Below, piece after piece: positions 30,809 through 44,100 of a stretch of 64,000 bases of DNA (the first letter of the stretch is position 1; each line of letters begins with the position of its first letter). Source of the stretch: Tillus elongatus. Lineage: Eukaryota > Arthropoda > Insecta > Coleoptera > Cleridae. The stretch spans positions 6,890,426-6,954,425 of the forward strand of contig OZ023269.1 of the NCBI GenBank assembly GCA_964006375.1, read 5' to 3'. Under the pieces are notes generated by a model. It saw only the letters and a list, made by a program, of their open reading frames with translations. It made no database searches and had not been told where the DNA came from. Made by a program: the position numbers and the translations under genes.

Positions 30809-33800
30809 CTGAAATAAAAGAAAGAAAAATCACATATTAATAAATATACAAACACCTTAAAACATCTCTAATTATGTAAGGCTAGATGCATTCTCACCAC
30901 AATTAGAACCGTATACCGGTTTCGCTCTAATTAGAGCTCTTCAGTACGGCATACTAATTGCAGCGAAAATACACCTATAAAGTAATACGGCTATGGTAGC
31001 CAGCCTTCCAACACTAAGTGAGATGTAAGACACGAAGCATGTGCCGCCACCTCGTTGCAGAACCAAGTAGTATGTTGTTACGGCAGCTTCAAATAACACG
31101 GAATGTTAAAAAATAGAGATTGTATACAACCAACTAACAATTTAGTAAATTGTCAGCCCTGGCCCATTTCTACCCTAATATAGGGACAAATGCACAATAA
31201 GCCAAAGGTTGCAGTGCTATCAGGGCTGCAAAGCCGCGGACGAGCCCTGAAGAAGGAAAAAAAAACAGGGACAAAGTATGTAACACTCTTGTGTTATTTG
31301 TAATACTACTTGGTTTCGCAACGAGGGTGCGGCACGTGCTTCGTGTCTTACATGTCACTTAGTGTTGGAAGGCTGGCTACCAGAGCCGTATTACTTTATA
31401 GATGTATTTTCGCTGCAATTAGTATGCCGTACTGACGAGCTCTAATTAGAACGAAACTGGTCTACGGTTCTAATTGTGATGAGAATGCATCTAGCCTTAC
31501 ATACTTTGTCCCTATATTAGAGTAGAAATTATCCAGGGCTGACAATTTACTAAATTGTTAGTTGGTTGTATACAGTCTCTATTTTTTAACACTCTTGTGT
31601 TATTTGAAGCTGTCGTAACAACATACTACTTGGTTCCGCAACGAGGTGGCGGCACATGCTTCGTGTCTTACATCTCACTTAGTGTCTCTAATTATGTTGG
31701 ATTGAATCAGTATACCTTTCCACCATTGCTTGAATCCCACACGGTTTCGCTGTGGGTCCTTCACTGTTTTGTAAACCGCCTTTACAAAAGTCACATCTAG
31801 AAACATTTAACAACTCATAAAAAAATACCCCCATATAGCAAGACGTACCAAAAAGACTACTAACAAATTGGAAAATATACAAAAACAAAAGTATTATTGA
31901 AAAATTAGTTTTGTTGGACTGTATCAGGACACTTTTCTGCCAATTCTAAGATCTCTTAAGGTTTCATTGTAAGTTTTTCACTCTTTAACATCTAAACTGC
32001 CCTCACCGATTTTACAAAACATTTTATAACTCGCTGGGGAGCGCTCGAAGCCGTTCTCTCTTTTTAGTGAATTTTCTTGAAAATTTTTTAAAAAAATCAC
32101 TCTTGAGGAGATCCCGACTTTTGAATTTTGAAAAAAATTCTTGAAATGAGCGCAAACTAGGCCCCCTAGAACCCATATTCAGGGTCAGTTTTGATTTTTA
32201 TGTGTATCGCACCGATAAATCAAAAAGTAATAGGCCGCTTTGATCAAATTTGCTACAAACCTTCCTTTTGCAAGTGGCTTGGATAAGTTCGTTAGCCAGG
32301 AAAATCGGATGAGTTTATCCAGGAAAATTTTGGGTTTTTTTGCAGAAAATTTTAGAATCTCCGAAAATAGTAAAGCTATAACAACAAAATTTGGTGCGCT
32401 GGTTTCAGGCATTAAGGTAAAAGACATAAAAGTTAAAACGTCAAAATTGATAATCATGGTAGTGGTACTAATGTGAGTGGAAATACGACACGAAATAACT
32501 AATAAGCTCCTAGATCTGTGTCTAAGTCATTATTTTCCTTCATTTCGTTGAAATATGAGCAAAAAATCCATTGTAAATAAAAATTGTTTGGTATAAATAA
32601 TAAAGACGTTAGAAAATTAACATACTAGCGTATATACCTGCTAGTACATACATCTGTCATCTCGATGGTGGTCGAGTGGTCTCAGCGGTGTGCATCAGAT
32701 AATCGAGTCCTATAATAAGACTAGTTCTAATCCTACTTAGTGACTTCACTTTTTATTAATTTTTTTTTAGTCTTTCATTTCATTTTACCGTTACCTGATC
32801 AGATTGTTGTTTTTCCGATGAATTTTTTAGCGAGTTTTTGTATAAAAAATAATGTAATAAAGAGATGAAAATTTTCAAGACTTAGTTCAATTTGAATAGC
32901 ATATCTGGTTGTTTTTTCTTGCCCTAACTTAGTGAAACCGTTCCATATTTAATACAGTCGTAGACTTTTCTAGTGGCTTCACAAGTGCTTGTTTTTTTCT
33001 GCGACCGATTTCAATTTTTAGTGAATTTTGCGTCATAACAAAAAATTACGTACCAAAATTTATATCTGTAGGTTTAAAGACAAAAAAGTTATAGGCATTT
33101 AAAGAAAAAGATTTAGAATTCAATATAAGGAAAACTCTATTGTCGTATTTGTGACACTGTTCCACGCCTACCTGTTGGGCTTCTGTAACTCACTTGTTAC
33201 AAGGAATAAATAAAGGTTTATCTATCTATCTTTAAGCGATTCAAGACCCAAGAATTCGATTCTCAAAAGGATTCGATCTTTCCCATGACTACTCCTGAGG
33301 TGGTCCCATTTTCACCAAGTCAGTATCTGATGGTAGGATCTCAGGATAATCAAGCAAAATCCTCTTATAATCTATGCAACTTAAAGTTCTACTATAATAT
33401 GGCACTTTGATTACATTATAGCTGTTTTCTAATACCGTACTCACTACGAGAATATGTTCCTGTGATTAATTGCAAAACTTGCACTGGCACAAGGAAGGGT
33501 GCAGACCTCTCACTGCCAGCGGCATCTTATGTCGTTAGCGCAAACTATGTGCATTTTGTGACATAATAACTCCAAGTGTGAAATTCGAATTTAGACTCGC
33601 TTATTGCAATCTTTGATATTTTTTCTGGTATATTAGACAACTTTATAGAAAAATAACTGGTATGTCAGACTCATATTCATGCCAACTTTCAAAATACGGA
33701 ATAAAAAAATTTTTGTTACAACCCCATTGTGAATCAATTTTTAAAAATATTTTTTTGTTTGGAAGGATATACTCCTCAGATGATCCTATTTTCGCCAAGT

Positions 33801-36800
33801 CATTATTTGATGATGGGATCTCAGGATAATCAAGGAAATCCTTTTATACTCCGACACATATCAATGTGAGGTGTCTTCTAAGAGTGCAGTGACCTGTCAG
33901 CACCCCAAGGTTGCGGCGAAGCACCGGTCGACTCCTACCGAGTAGCCAGACAGTCATGTCTCTGTCCGGCCCCTCCACGAAGTCACTCGCCTGCCTACAG
34001 CCACCGGCCAAACCCCAGTGCCTCTCCATGGCCTCCCAGTCCACCTGTCTAAGGCGACAGAGACTGTCTTCCTACTTAGGCTGTCGATGTATATTCCTAC
34101 TCTGGAGGATTGTTGATCCTCCAACCACAGTTCGTCGGTAAAACAGACCAGGCTTGCGAACTGGAATGTAACCTTATTTTCCCTCCACTGATCCCTATTT
34201 GGGATTCTGAGGGTCTATGGCCTAGTCAAACCTAATATCGTCCTCTACATTCCGTACCTTGATGTTGGAAATCGGAATTTTCTTTTCCACCTCCTTGGAG
34301 AGTCTTGCATGCACTATTACTGCTCCCCGTCACCACACCAGTTTCCAGAGTCTCGCATTCTAAGATGCGACTCCATAGCCTCCCTTCTGATACAGATGGG
34401 AAGCGGTGGCAGCATCAGCAAGACCTCTAGCGCGACTGAGGGTGTCGTCCTGTGATACCCAGGAATTCCAGCCTTTGTAGTTTGGCTAGCTTCTTGTTAG
34501 CAGTTTGGTTCACACCAGACCAACGCCGCCCCGCCTAACGATCACAGTGTAAATCCAATGAAGGATCCGAGGATTAAGTCCCCAGATCCTCCCTATCATT
34601 CAACGCAGCTGCCAGATGGTCGCTAGTCCCTTCCTTACTGCTCGTTCTCTACCCCCATATAATATATGTAACTTAAAATTCTACTATGATACGGCACTTT
34701 GATTATATTATAGCAGCAGTTTTCTAATGCCATACACACTACGTACATATATTTACATTAAAAATGGAAAAATAAACAAAAAAATAAATAAAAAATTAAA
34801 CAGACTCCAAAACAGGCACTAAAAGCGAAAAATAACTGGATTACAGGTTTAATTCAAAAGACAAAAATTAATTTAAATGAAATATTATTATACACGCTAC
34901 CTACTTATCTGTTCCAAGTTAGTGCGAAGCCCGAAACACAATAATACTTAGCGATATAAACATCTTAATTAATAACGGATTATAATTCTAATGAAATAGC
35001 TAAATATGTTGTGTTAATGATGCATGCATTCAAAAAAATGTTCCACTATTTTGTTGGTTGATGTATAACAGGACTGACTAGATACATTTTTCAAACAAAT
35101 TTTGAGTACCTTAAGGTTACATTTGAGACCGTTCTTTGTTTAACTTACAAACTAACGTTCAGTGTGTGTGTGAGCATAAGCAAGAATACTTGAATAATGT
35201 TTTATATTACCTTAATTGATCTCGCTCAGCCATCCATTTTGATAATATTCTTTGTTCCTCTGCATTTTCACAATCTTGATGATCCTCGATTAACTGAGTC
35301 AACATCTGAAGCCAGTTGGCGTCTTTCTTGAAAACAGGATTGTTCAGGGTCGCTATTTCATGCTATAAGATAAAAATAGGTAATGCCATTGTAACCGATT
35401 CAATAATCTATCAAAATAAAATATAATAAACGGCGTTTGTCAAAAAAAAAATAAAAAAAAAGGCGATGACATCATATTTGAAAAGCAGGAGTGGGAGAAA
35501 TGTAAATTTTATGCAACAATCTGTATTTTTTAATAGAGTCGACATGTCTGAGCATTTTGTCATAACACAAATCGCCCAATTTTTAATGAATTTATTCAAT
35601 AATCACTGCCAAAATTTAGATCTGTTTAACGTGCATAACTATTTTAAGAAATTTAATAAAATACAATTAAAAAAACTGTGTTGTAGCTGCTATATCTTTA
35701 ACCACTATAGGGAGAATCTTAAGTGAAATTGTCGAGTTACAAGCTCTAAAACAATGGTGATGGTGAAGTAAAATTCCTTTTTTTTTACCAACGTGTTTAT
35801 AATTGTATTATCTTCTAGTTTATTTATGATTTGTACCCTACTGTACTGTAAAAGAAATAAACACATTTTAATTTTTTAAAAATCTACTTTATACATATTT
35901 TAATATTCTGAAATCAAAGGGGAAAATTTCACTGATTGGCCCCCTGCGATGGTAAATTGTTACAGTAGTTCTGATAACATAAATTTATTGGCTCATTCTT
36001 TTCTTGAAATTCTATTTCAACAGATTTCGCACAGACTGTATATAAAAAAACTAAAGTAACTTTATAAGAATGGCGATTGATATTATCTTTAAATTAGGTT
36101 TATGCCCTGGATGTTTTTCAATTACAAAAACTCTTATAGAAAAATTTGCCATTTAATAAATTTCTTAAATCACTATATGAACTAGAGAACCTAATATCTA
36201 ATTTAAGTATTTAAACATACGTACCATGTCTTCGTTTTACATATAGCTTAAATAAGTTCGTTGGTCAACCTAACCAGATTAGTTTTTCGAAGAAAAATTC
36301 AATTTTTTTTGAGAAAATTTATGTTTTTCATTATTGCCTGAAATAAATTTTACGCACTACACTCTCAATTATCAGGGATAATGAAGATTAGGAACACTGA
36401 TAATTGGAAAACACGAATAATACCACCATAATAAAAGATTTCCGCGGTCTTTAATGTGAGACATACTTGGTTCTCGGGTTGAACGTTGAACCGCGTCCAG
36501 GATTTATGAAAACTCGATGTTTCAGCTCCTGTTTTGGAGCCATTTTTAAGAGGTAAAGGAAATATGTATGGACACTCTAAGGCCTTAATCTGCCGACTCC
36601 TTAGAGTGGTTGACAAAGATGGATAAAGGAAATATGTAAGGACACTCTAAGGCCTCAATCTGCCTACTCCTTAGAGTGGTTGACAAAGGTAGGTAAAGGA
36701 AGTATGTAAGGACACTCTAAGGCCTCAATCTGCCTACTCCTTAGAGTGGTTGACAAAGGTAGGTAAAGGAAGTATGTAAGGACACTCTAAGGCCTCAATC

Positions 36801-38058
36801 TGCCTACTCCTTAGAGTGGTGGACAAAGGTGGGTAAAGGAAATATGTAAGGACACTCTAAGGGCTCAATCTGCCTACTCCTTAGAGTGGTTGACAAAGGT
36901 AGGTAAAGGAAGTATGTAAGGACACTCTAAGGCCTCAATCTGCCTACTCCTTAGAGTGGTGGACAAAGATGGGTAAAGGAAATATGTAAGGACACTCTAA
37001 GGGCTCAATCTGCCTACTCCTTAGAGTGGTTGACAAAGGTAGGTAAAGGAAATATGTAAGGACACTCTAAGGCCTCAATCTGCCTACTCCTTAGAGTGGT
37101 TGACAAAGGTAGGTAAAGGAAGTATGTAAGGACACTCTAAGGCCTCAATCTGCCTACTCCTTAGAGTGGTGGACAAAGATGGGTAAAGGAAATATGTAAG
37201 GACACTCTAAGGGCTCAATCTGCCTACTCCTTAGAGTGGTTGACAAAGGTAGGTAAAGGAAATATGTAAGGACACTCTAAGGCCTCAATCTGCCTACTCC
37301 TTAGAGTGGTTGACAAAGGTAGGTAAAGGAAGTATGTAAGGACACTCTAAGGGCTCAATCTGCCTACTCCTTAGAGTGGTGGACAAAGGTGGGTAAAGGA
37401 AATATGTAAGGACACTCTAAGGCCTCAATCTGCCTACTCCTTAGAGTGGTGAACAAAGGTAGGTAAAGGAAATATGTAAGGACACTCTAAGGCCTCAATC
37501 TGCCTACTCCTTAGAGTGGTTGACAAAGGTAGGTAAAGGAAGTATGTAAGGACACTCTAAGGCCTCAATCTGCCTACTCCTTAGAGTGGTGGACAAAGAT
37601 GGGTAAAGGAAATATGTAAGGACACTCTAAGGGCTCAATCTGCCTACTCCTTAGAGTGGTTGACAAAGGTAGGTAAAGGAAATATGTAAGGACACTCTAA
37701 GGCCTCAATCTGCCTACTCCTTAGAGCGGTGGACAAAGGTGGGTTGGGTTGTTGTAGCTCGATTACGGGGCCTCAATCTGCCTACTCCTCAAATCTCGCC
37801 GGAGATCGTCTGTGAGGTCTCAGTGTGTTCAACCCTAGGCCTCAGAGAGATCTTTCCGAGTAGGCAAATTGAGGCCTTAGAGTGTCCTTACATATTTCCT
37901 TTACCCATCTTTGTCCACCACTCTAAGGAGTAGGCAGATTGAGGCCTTAGAGTGTCCATACATATTTCCTTTACCTCTTGAAAATGGCTTCAAAACAGGA
38001 GCCGAAACGTTGAGTTTTCATAAATTCTGGACGCGGTTTAACCTGAGAACCAAGTATG

Positions 38059-38148
<90 letters not shown>

Positions 38149-41100
38149 AGCTCCAAACTAAATGAAAACATCATTGGAACAAATAAACACAAAATAAACG
38201 CAGAGGATTATAAAAATATATATCTTATTTACCGTCAATTCTGTAATAATAGCACCAGTTCTCCAACCATGTTCTAGAGTGACATCAGCCAAATCACTGT
38301 ATGGATGGTCACCAAAGTAAAGAACCTGATGACCTCTCCAACCAGTCAGATCTTGAAGCTGCTTAACAGTACCCTAAACAGAAAAAGCTCATAAATATTA
38401 AAGTGAAACATACAATTTTTTGCTAGTTATTAAAGTCAACGAATAAGATGTGACAAATTTAAAATATTTTATCTATTGTAGAGTTCAGTCGATGCACAGC
38501 ATGAGAAATTTTTCTGTTACAAATGAAAAATAATATATTGTACTAGAACTAGAAAGGAATAAGTACACTTGAAGAACCCAAATCACCACAACACATTTTT
38601 TAAAGACCTGACGATCGTTTCACTAACAAAATTAGCATCATCAGGGGATGAAAAATTCTAACAACTTACTACTAAACATCACCTTTTATACTGAATCTTA
38701 GGTAAAGAACGATACCGAGAGGGAGACTAAATCACAGGCAAATTGTCTGTGTATTGTATTTTAATTGCCGGATGAGGTTTTTTAACTTCCTTTATAACTT
38801 TACCTGACAAGTTTCGGAATATTAATCTATCAAAGACAGAGTGCAAACAGGACTACAAACCACTGCAGGAGCTCTGTTTAAGGAAGTTTTGTTTTTTATT
38901 GCCTTAGAAATATAAATACTTTCGTACACATCTAGCTTCACTGGCTGTCTAACATTTTTGATAAGTTTAAGATTTTCTTTATCTATGTGGTGGTTATTAT
39001 TATGTTGTGCCATGCATGACTTGTCTACACTACTGTATCTTAGCTGTGGCAGATGTTCAGTGAATCTAGCCTCTAGTTACTTACTGTATATCAGCCTTCA
39101 TTGACAATTATTTCTTCTGTTGTCTTATGTTATTCGCATGTGACAGTATTTGAAATACAGCTGTGTTATTATTATTATTATTATTATTATTAAGAGTAAT
39201 TGAAAGCGTTATAATCTGTATGTGTAATTTCTAGCCAATTGATGACAAAATTGACTGTATATTTAGTCAATAGAATGTGATAACCACCCTGAAAAATAAA
39301 AACTAACTTACTTCATAATAGATGGTTCCCTTTTCTAGTTTGGTAACTCTATCCCAGATATGTGTACCACTCCTTTCGTCATATACTCGAATAGGTCTGG
39401 AAATATCAGTAAAAAATCTTGGTTTTCTGGCTTGTACTATCAAAACATCAAAATAGTCTTTCCAGTCAGGTCCCAGTAACATTTCCATTCCCTTATTTCT
39501 AAAAACAAATAAAAAATTGTATACAGTAAACTTAGGATGTCTAGTATAAATTCAATATAATACTAAGTAACAGAAATTTAAAACAGATCAATCTTATTTT
39601 TAAAAATGCGGTACTTTGATGCAAAAAATCTTCCCTTATTAAAGGTGGCTAACCCGTTGAAATTTTTAAATTGTAAGGGGGTCATTTCAAAGGTAATTTA
39701 AGAAGCGCTTTGGATCCTTTCTTGGGACAGGTTGTACTCTAGCAGTTTTCCAGTTACTAGGGAATATGCCTATATTGTAAGATGTGTGAAACAGACGAGT
39801 CAGGACAGGAGCAAGTTCTGGTGCGTATTTTTTGAGAACAATTTATGGGATCTCCTCAAGGCCAGAGGCTTTTCTGGTATTAAGAGAAGAGAGCATCTTT
39901 TGTACCTTTTTAGTTTTGAAAATGATATCAGTCATTTTATGTGTGGCATTGGGGACTGTTGGTGGTTGAACATTTGGAGGTGGGTTGAGAGTAGAATTGC
40001 CGGCGAACAACGAGGTAAATAGTTCAGCCTTGCCCAGGGCGGTAGAAACAATTTCATCCCCTGAGACAAGAGGTGGGAATGTGCTCTTGCAAAAATTATT
40101 CCCAATAGATTTAGCAAGAGTCTAGAAGGGTTTGCTGCCGTTGGAACTCGAGATGACTTTGTTTTTGATGTGGTTATTAAACGAGTTTTTTGCCTCAGAA
40201 AGAATGCGGACATAGCGGTTTCTTGCATAGTTAAACGCTTGACAGTTTTCTTGACTGGGATTGTGTAGAAGCGTTTTGTGAGCTCTGACCTTTTCAAGTC
40301 TGGCCTTGTCACAGGATTTAGAGAACCAGGGCTTTTGAGTGGCTGAAGAGGTTTTCTGTGTATGTGGAAGAAAGAATTCCATGCCAGCTTAGATGATTTC
40401 GGTGACGTTTTGTGAGATATCAGAGGGGTCAGGATGAGAGAACCAGACAGACGCCCATGGAAATGACGAAAAGTAATCCCGCAATTCGTCTCAGTTCGCG
40501 GAGTTGTATTGCCAAACGATATGTGGGTGTGATGACTGTGTGACCTCGGGTTCCATTGCACAGGAAGCAGTGACCATGCCGTGGTCTGAGCGACCAAGGG
40601 GGTGGTGACTGATGTCTTATAGCATTCAGGTTTTGTAGTAAGAAGGAGATCCAAGGGATTTGAGCTGTGTGTTGGGATGCGAGGAAAGTAAGTAGGTTGC
40701 TGAACCATATTGGCTAAATAATTGCTGACTGCAAAGGCCCCCGCTGCTCTCCCTTGTGGATCGGTTTTTGAAGATCCTAGCCATTTCTTATTATGGACAA
40801 TTGAGGTCACCAAGAATAGTGACCTCGGAGGAAGGATATTCAGAAATCAGATGGTCGGTTTTTTCAGAAAGGTAGTCGAAGAGCTGGACAAAGTTGTTGT
40901 CAGAAGGTGACCGGTAAATGCAACAGATGAATTTAGTTTCAGCCCTGAGAGAGAGTTTCATCCAAAGTATGTCTTGTCTGCCAGCTTCCAAATTGGGGAG
41001 TCTGGTGCAGGGTAGATTGCTACAGACGTATGCGCACACACCTCCATGCAATCTAAAGGAAGTAAGGAGCTCATACCCCGGGAAATTAAGGTGATTAGTG

Positions 41101-44100
41101 ACTGATTTGGGTATCGGTGTGGAAGAGGAGTTGGGGCCTATTAGCCTGGAGGAAATGGTGGATGGAGTTCAGGTTAGAATTTGGGCCACATATATTCGAG
41201 GATATGTTAAATCTTGATGCCGGCGCCCCCTGCACACCACTCTCCCGGAGATCCGAATGGAGGGGTATTTTATCTGCGGAATCTTTTGTACAAGGAGGAG
41301 CCATCATTATTTTGTTTATGAGGGAAACCGACTCATACACCAGAACCGGAAACGTCCCGTTGGGACTTGACCGGCCCCTTGATGTAAGGGGTGGTACCTC
41401 CTCAGGAGTGAAAAAAATCCTTTACTATCACGTAAAGGAAAAGTCCACTACCACCTACCATTTTGTTTTGTGTATTTTTTTTAGATATTATTTTTTGTTT
41501 TGTTTATTTTTCTTGTTTGAGATTATCAAAACTGAAGTTTATTTTGTTTGGTGAAGAATCTGTAACTTCTGTTATACTTTAAAGATGTTTTGTAAAAGGG
41601 TTATCTGTTTAGTTAATAAATAAATAAATAAATAAATTCCCTCTGGTTCTAATGCTTTTTTGATGTATATATTCTCCAATATGTGCTTAAATTGATAAAT
41701 AAGACTGAAATAGTTCTTAATTTAATAGATCTACTTAAATAAAAAAATACTTACACAAATTTGTATGGACTATTTGTGACTAGGAACATTTTCTTGTTAG
41801 CATTTTTCAGTCTATCAAAAAATGGCCTTAGTTCATCATTCTTTTCAATGTAATCAGAAACATTTTGTGACACGATTTTGTGCATCACCGGATGAGAATT
41901 TTTAATTGAACTCTAAAAATTTAAACAAGTTTGTTTCAGGAAATATTACTGTGTTATTTTAAATACCTTGACATCTCTGAATAATATTTCTGGATGATAA
42001 TCAATATGGTTTCGTTCAAAATAATCAGCAACGTTACAAAGTAACCCCATTTCAGGTACAGAAAATAGATCAGCCAGTTGTACCATTTTGGAATGCGTAT
42101 CCTGCAATATCAACTATAAAAATACAAAAAAGTGATTAACATGCAAACATGCTTCTGAAAGAGGTGTTAAAAGCTATTTTATGCAAGTGAAATAGAAGTA
42201 AGAGTAAGAGCATTCTTGATAAACTATAAGTGCAACCAATGTATACATATTATAATCACTTATTACTAATTATAAAATATATTATTTTTATATGCCAACC
42301 TATTCAGCTGATTTAACACCTTGCAACCATTTTTTTAAAATCTAACGTAACACCAGCACCAACTGTGAACTGTAAGCACTATTTTTAAAGCTAAACCAAA
42401 TGGTATTTAAAAAGAGAAGCATATTCAAAGAGTTTATATTGAGATTTTTAAATGAAACCTCTTTAAAAAAACATTTGTCTTTAATTAAAGTACACGAAAA
42501 ACTATCTGACTCTAAGGTTTTAAGACTATAAATTTAGGAACCTCATCTGTCTGAAGAACACTATGGAATTTTAACATTTAAGAAAAATGTGGATTTAAAG
42601 TAAAATCTTTGATAAGTGAGCAATCTAAAACAAAGAGCATACAGTTTTTGTACACACCAAAGTTTCTGATTTAACATAAATGCATGAACTAATCAAGCAA
42701 TATCTGCAGCACAAACCCAAAGGAAAGGGTAGAGCTAAAATTTAAAAAGAAGACAAATTAGAAGCAAAATAATTGAGAGTTGATAACCTGGATGAAGATC
42801 AGTTCAGGTTAAGACCGAGCCGATAAATTAAACCAAGCGATGCTGACACTCAAAACAATAGGGGAAAAAAGGCTTGGGAATAATAGAGATACGTTTAATG
42901 CTTTTGTACACATAGAAAAAGCATCCGATAAGGTGGGCTGGAACATGTTTCAACAAGTTGAATAGGCAAGTTCGCTAGGCATTCTTCCTGAAGCAAAAAA
43001 CTCGTTTAATAACCACATCAAAAACAAAGTCCTCTTAAGCTCCAGCCACAGCAAACCCTTCTAGACTCTTGCTAAATCTTTTGGGAATAATTTCTGCAAA
43101 AGCACGTTCCCACCTCTTGTCTCAGGGGATGAAATTGTTTATACCGCCCTGGGCAAGGCCGAACTTTTTGCCTCGTTGTTCGCCGGCAATTCTACTCTCA
43201 ACCCACCTCCAAATGTTCAACCACCAACAGTCCCCAATGTCGCGCATAAAATGACGGATATTTTTCAAAACTAAAAAGGTATGCAAGATGCTCTCTTCTC
43301 TTAATACCAGGAAAGCATCTGGCCTTGACGAGATCCCAGCAATTGTTCTGAAAAAATACGCACCAGAACTTGCTCCTGTCCTGACGTGTCTGTTTCAGAC
43401 ATCTTACAATAGAGGCATATTCCCTAGTAACTGGAAAACTGCTCGAGTACAACCCGTCCCCAAGAAATAATCCAAAGCGCTTCCTAGCAACTACAGGCCT
43501 ATTTCTCTCCTTTCAGTCGTCTCTAAAGTGATGGACAAGTATATAAACAGTGAATTGCTAAAATTTCTTGAAAACCAGTCTAATCCACGACAGGCAGATG
43601 GATTCCATCAGCACAAATCAACTGCCGACCTCCTTTCCTTTGTCACTCATTCTTGAAACAAGTTTATGGAACTACACGGTGAATCCCAGATTGTCGCTCT
43701 AGACATATCCAAAGCATTCAACCAGGTCTGGCACGCAGCACTGCTTAATAAACTTCCGGCATATGGTCTACCACCAAAACTCTGTACACGGACAGCAAAT
43801 TTCCTCTCCAACCTGAGCATTTCTGTTGTCGTGGATGGCTGTTCCTCTCTTTAGCCCAATTAGATGAGGATCGCAGACTCATGGAGGTGTCTGTCTCCGT
43901 GGATCTCCAAAAAATATTAGACTGGGGAAGTAGAAATCGTGTACAATTCAACCCCACCAAATCAGTCTTGCTTTCTCTCTCATAAAAGATACACCAGCCC
44001 TAGACCCATCACAATGAACAACCAAGTTATTCAAAGTAATGAGTCCTTTTCACTTGTGGGCATTTCTGTGGATCGAAATCTCAATTGGCACCAACATGTC

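Larger units (their letters stand above)
30871..31690. mobile_element. Retrozyme-like element: ~320 bp units, one inverted and 1.3 tandem, with hammerhead ribozymes
   Basis: 30871-31190 holds one unit in - orientation. From 31276 the unit runs in + orientation and restarts at about 31589 (ACACTCTTGTG at 31283 and 31589; TCACTTAGTGT at 31354 and 31674, i.e. a period of about 320 bp with a 14 bp deletion in the first + unit). Each complete unit has one hammerhead. No ORF. Small, non-coding, tandem, hammerhead-bearing repeats match what are called retrozymes, which in animals are thought to be mobilised by Penelope-like elements. Lies immediately downstream (3') of, or inside, the NT5DC region: between its last two exons (30808 and 35211), i.e. 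in an intron. Confidence 0.8.

Noticed and set aside
32664..32735. Functional tRNA gene
   Set aside because: B box is degraded and no acceptor stem closes; treated as a tRNA-like relic.
36551..37740. CRISPR-like array
   Set aside because: Repeats are contiguous 70 bp units with no unique spacers, in a eukaryotic genome.
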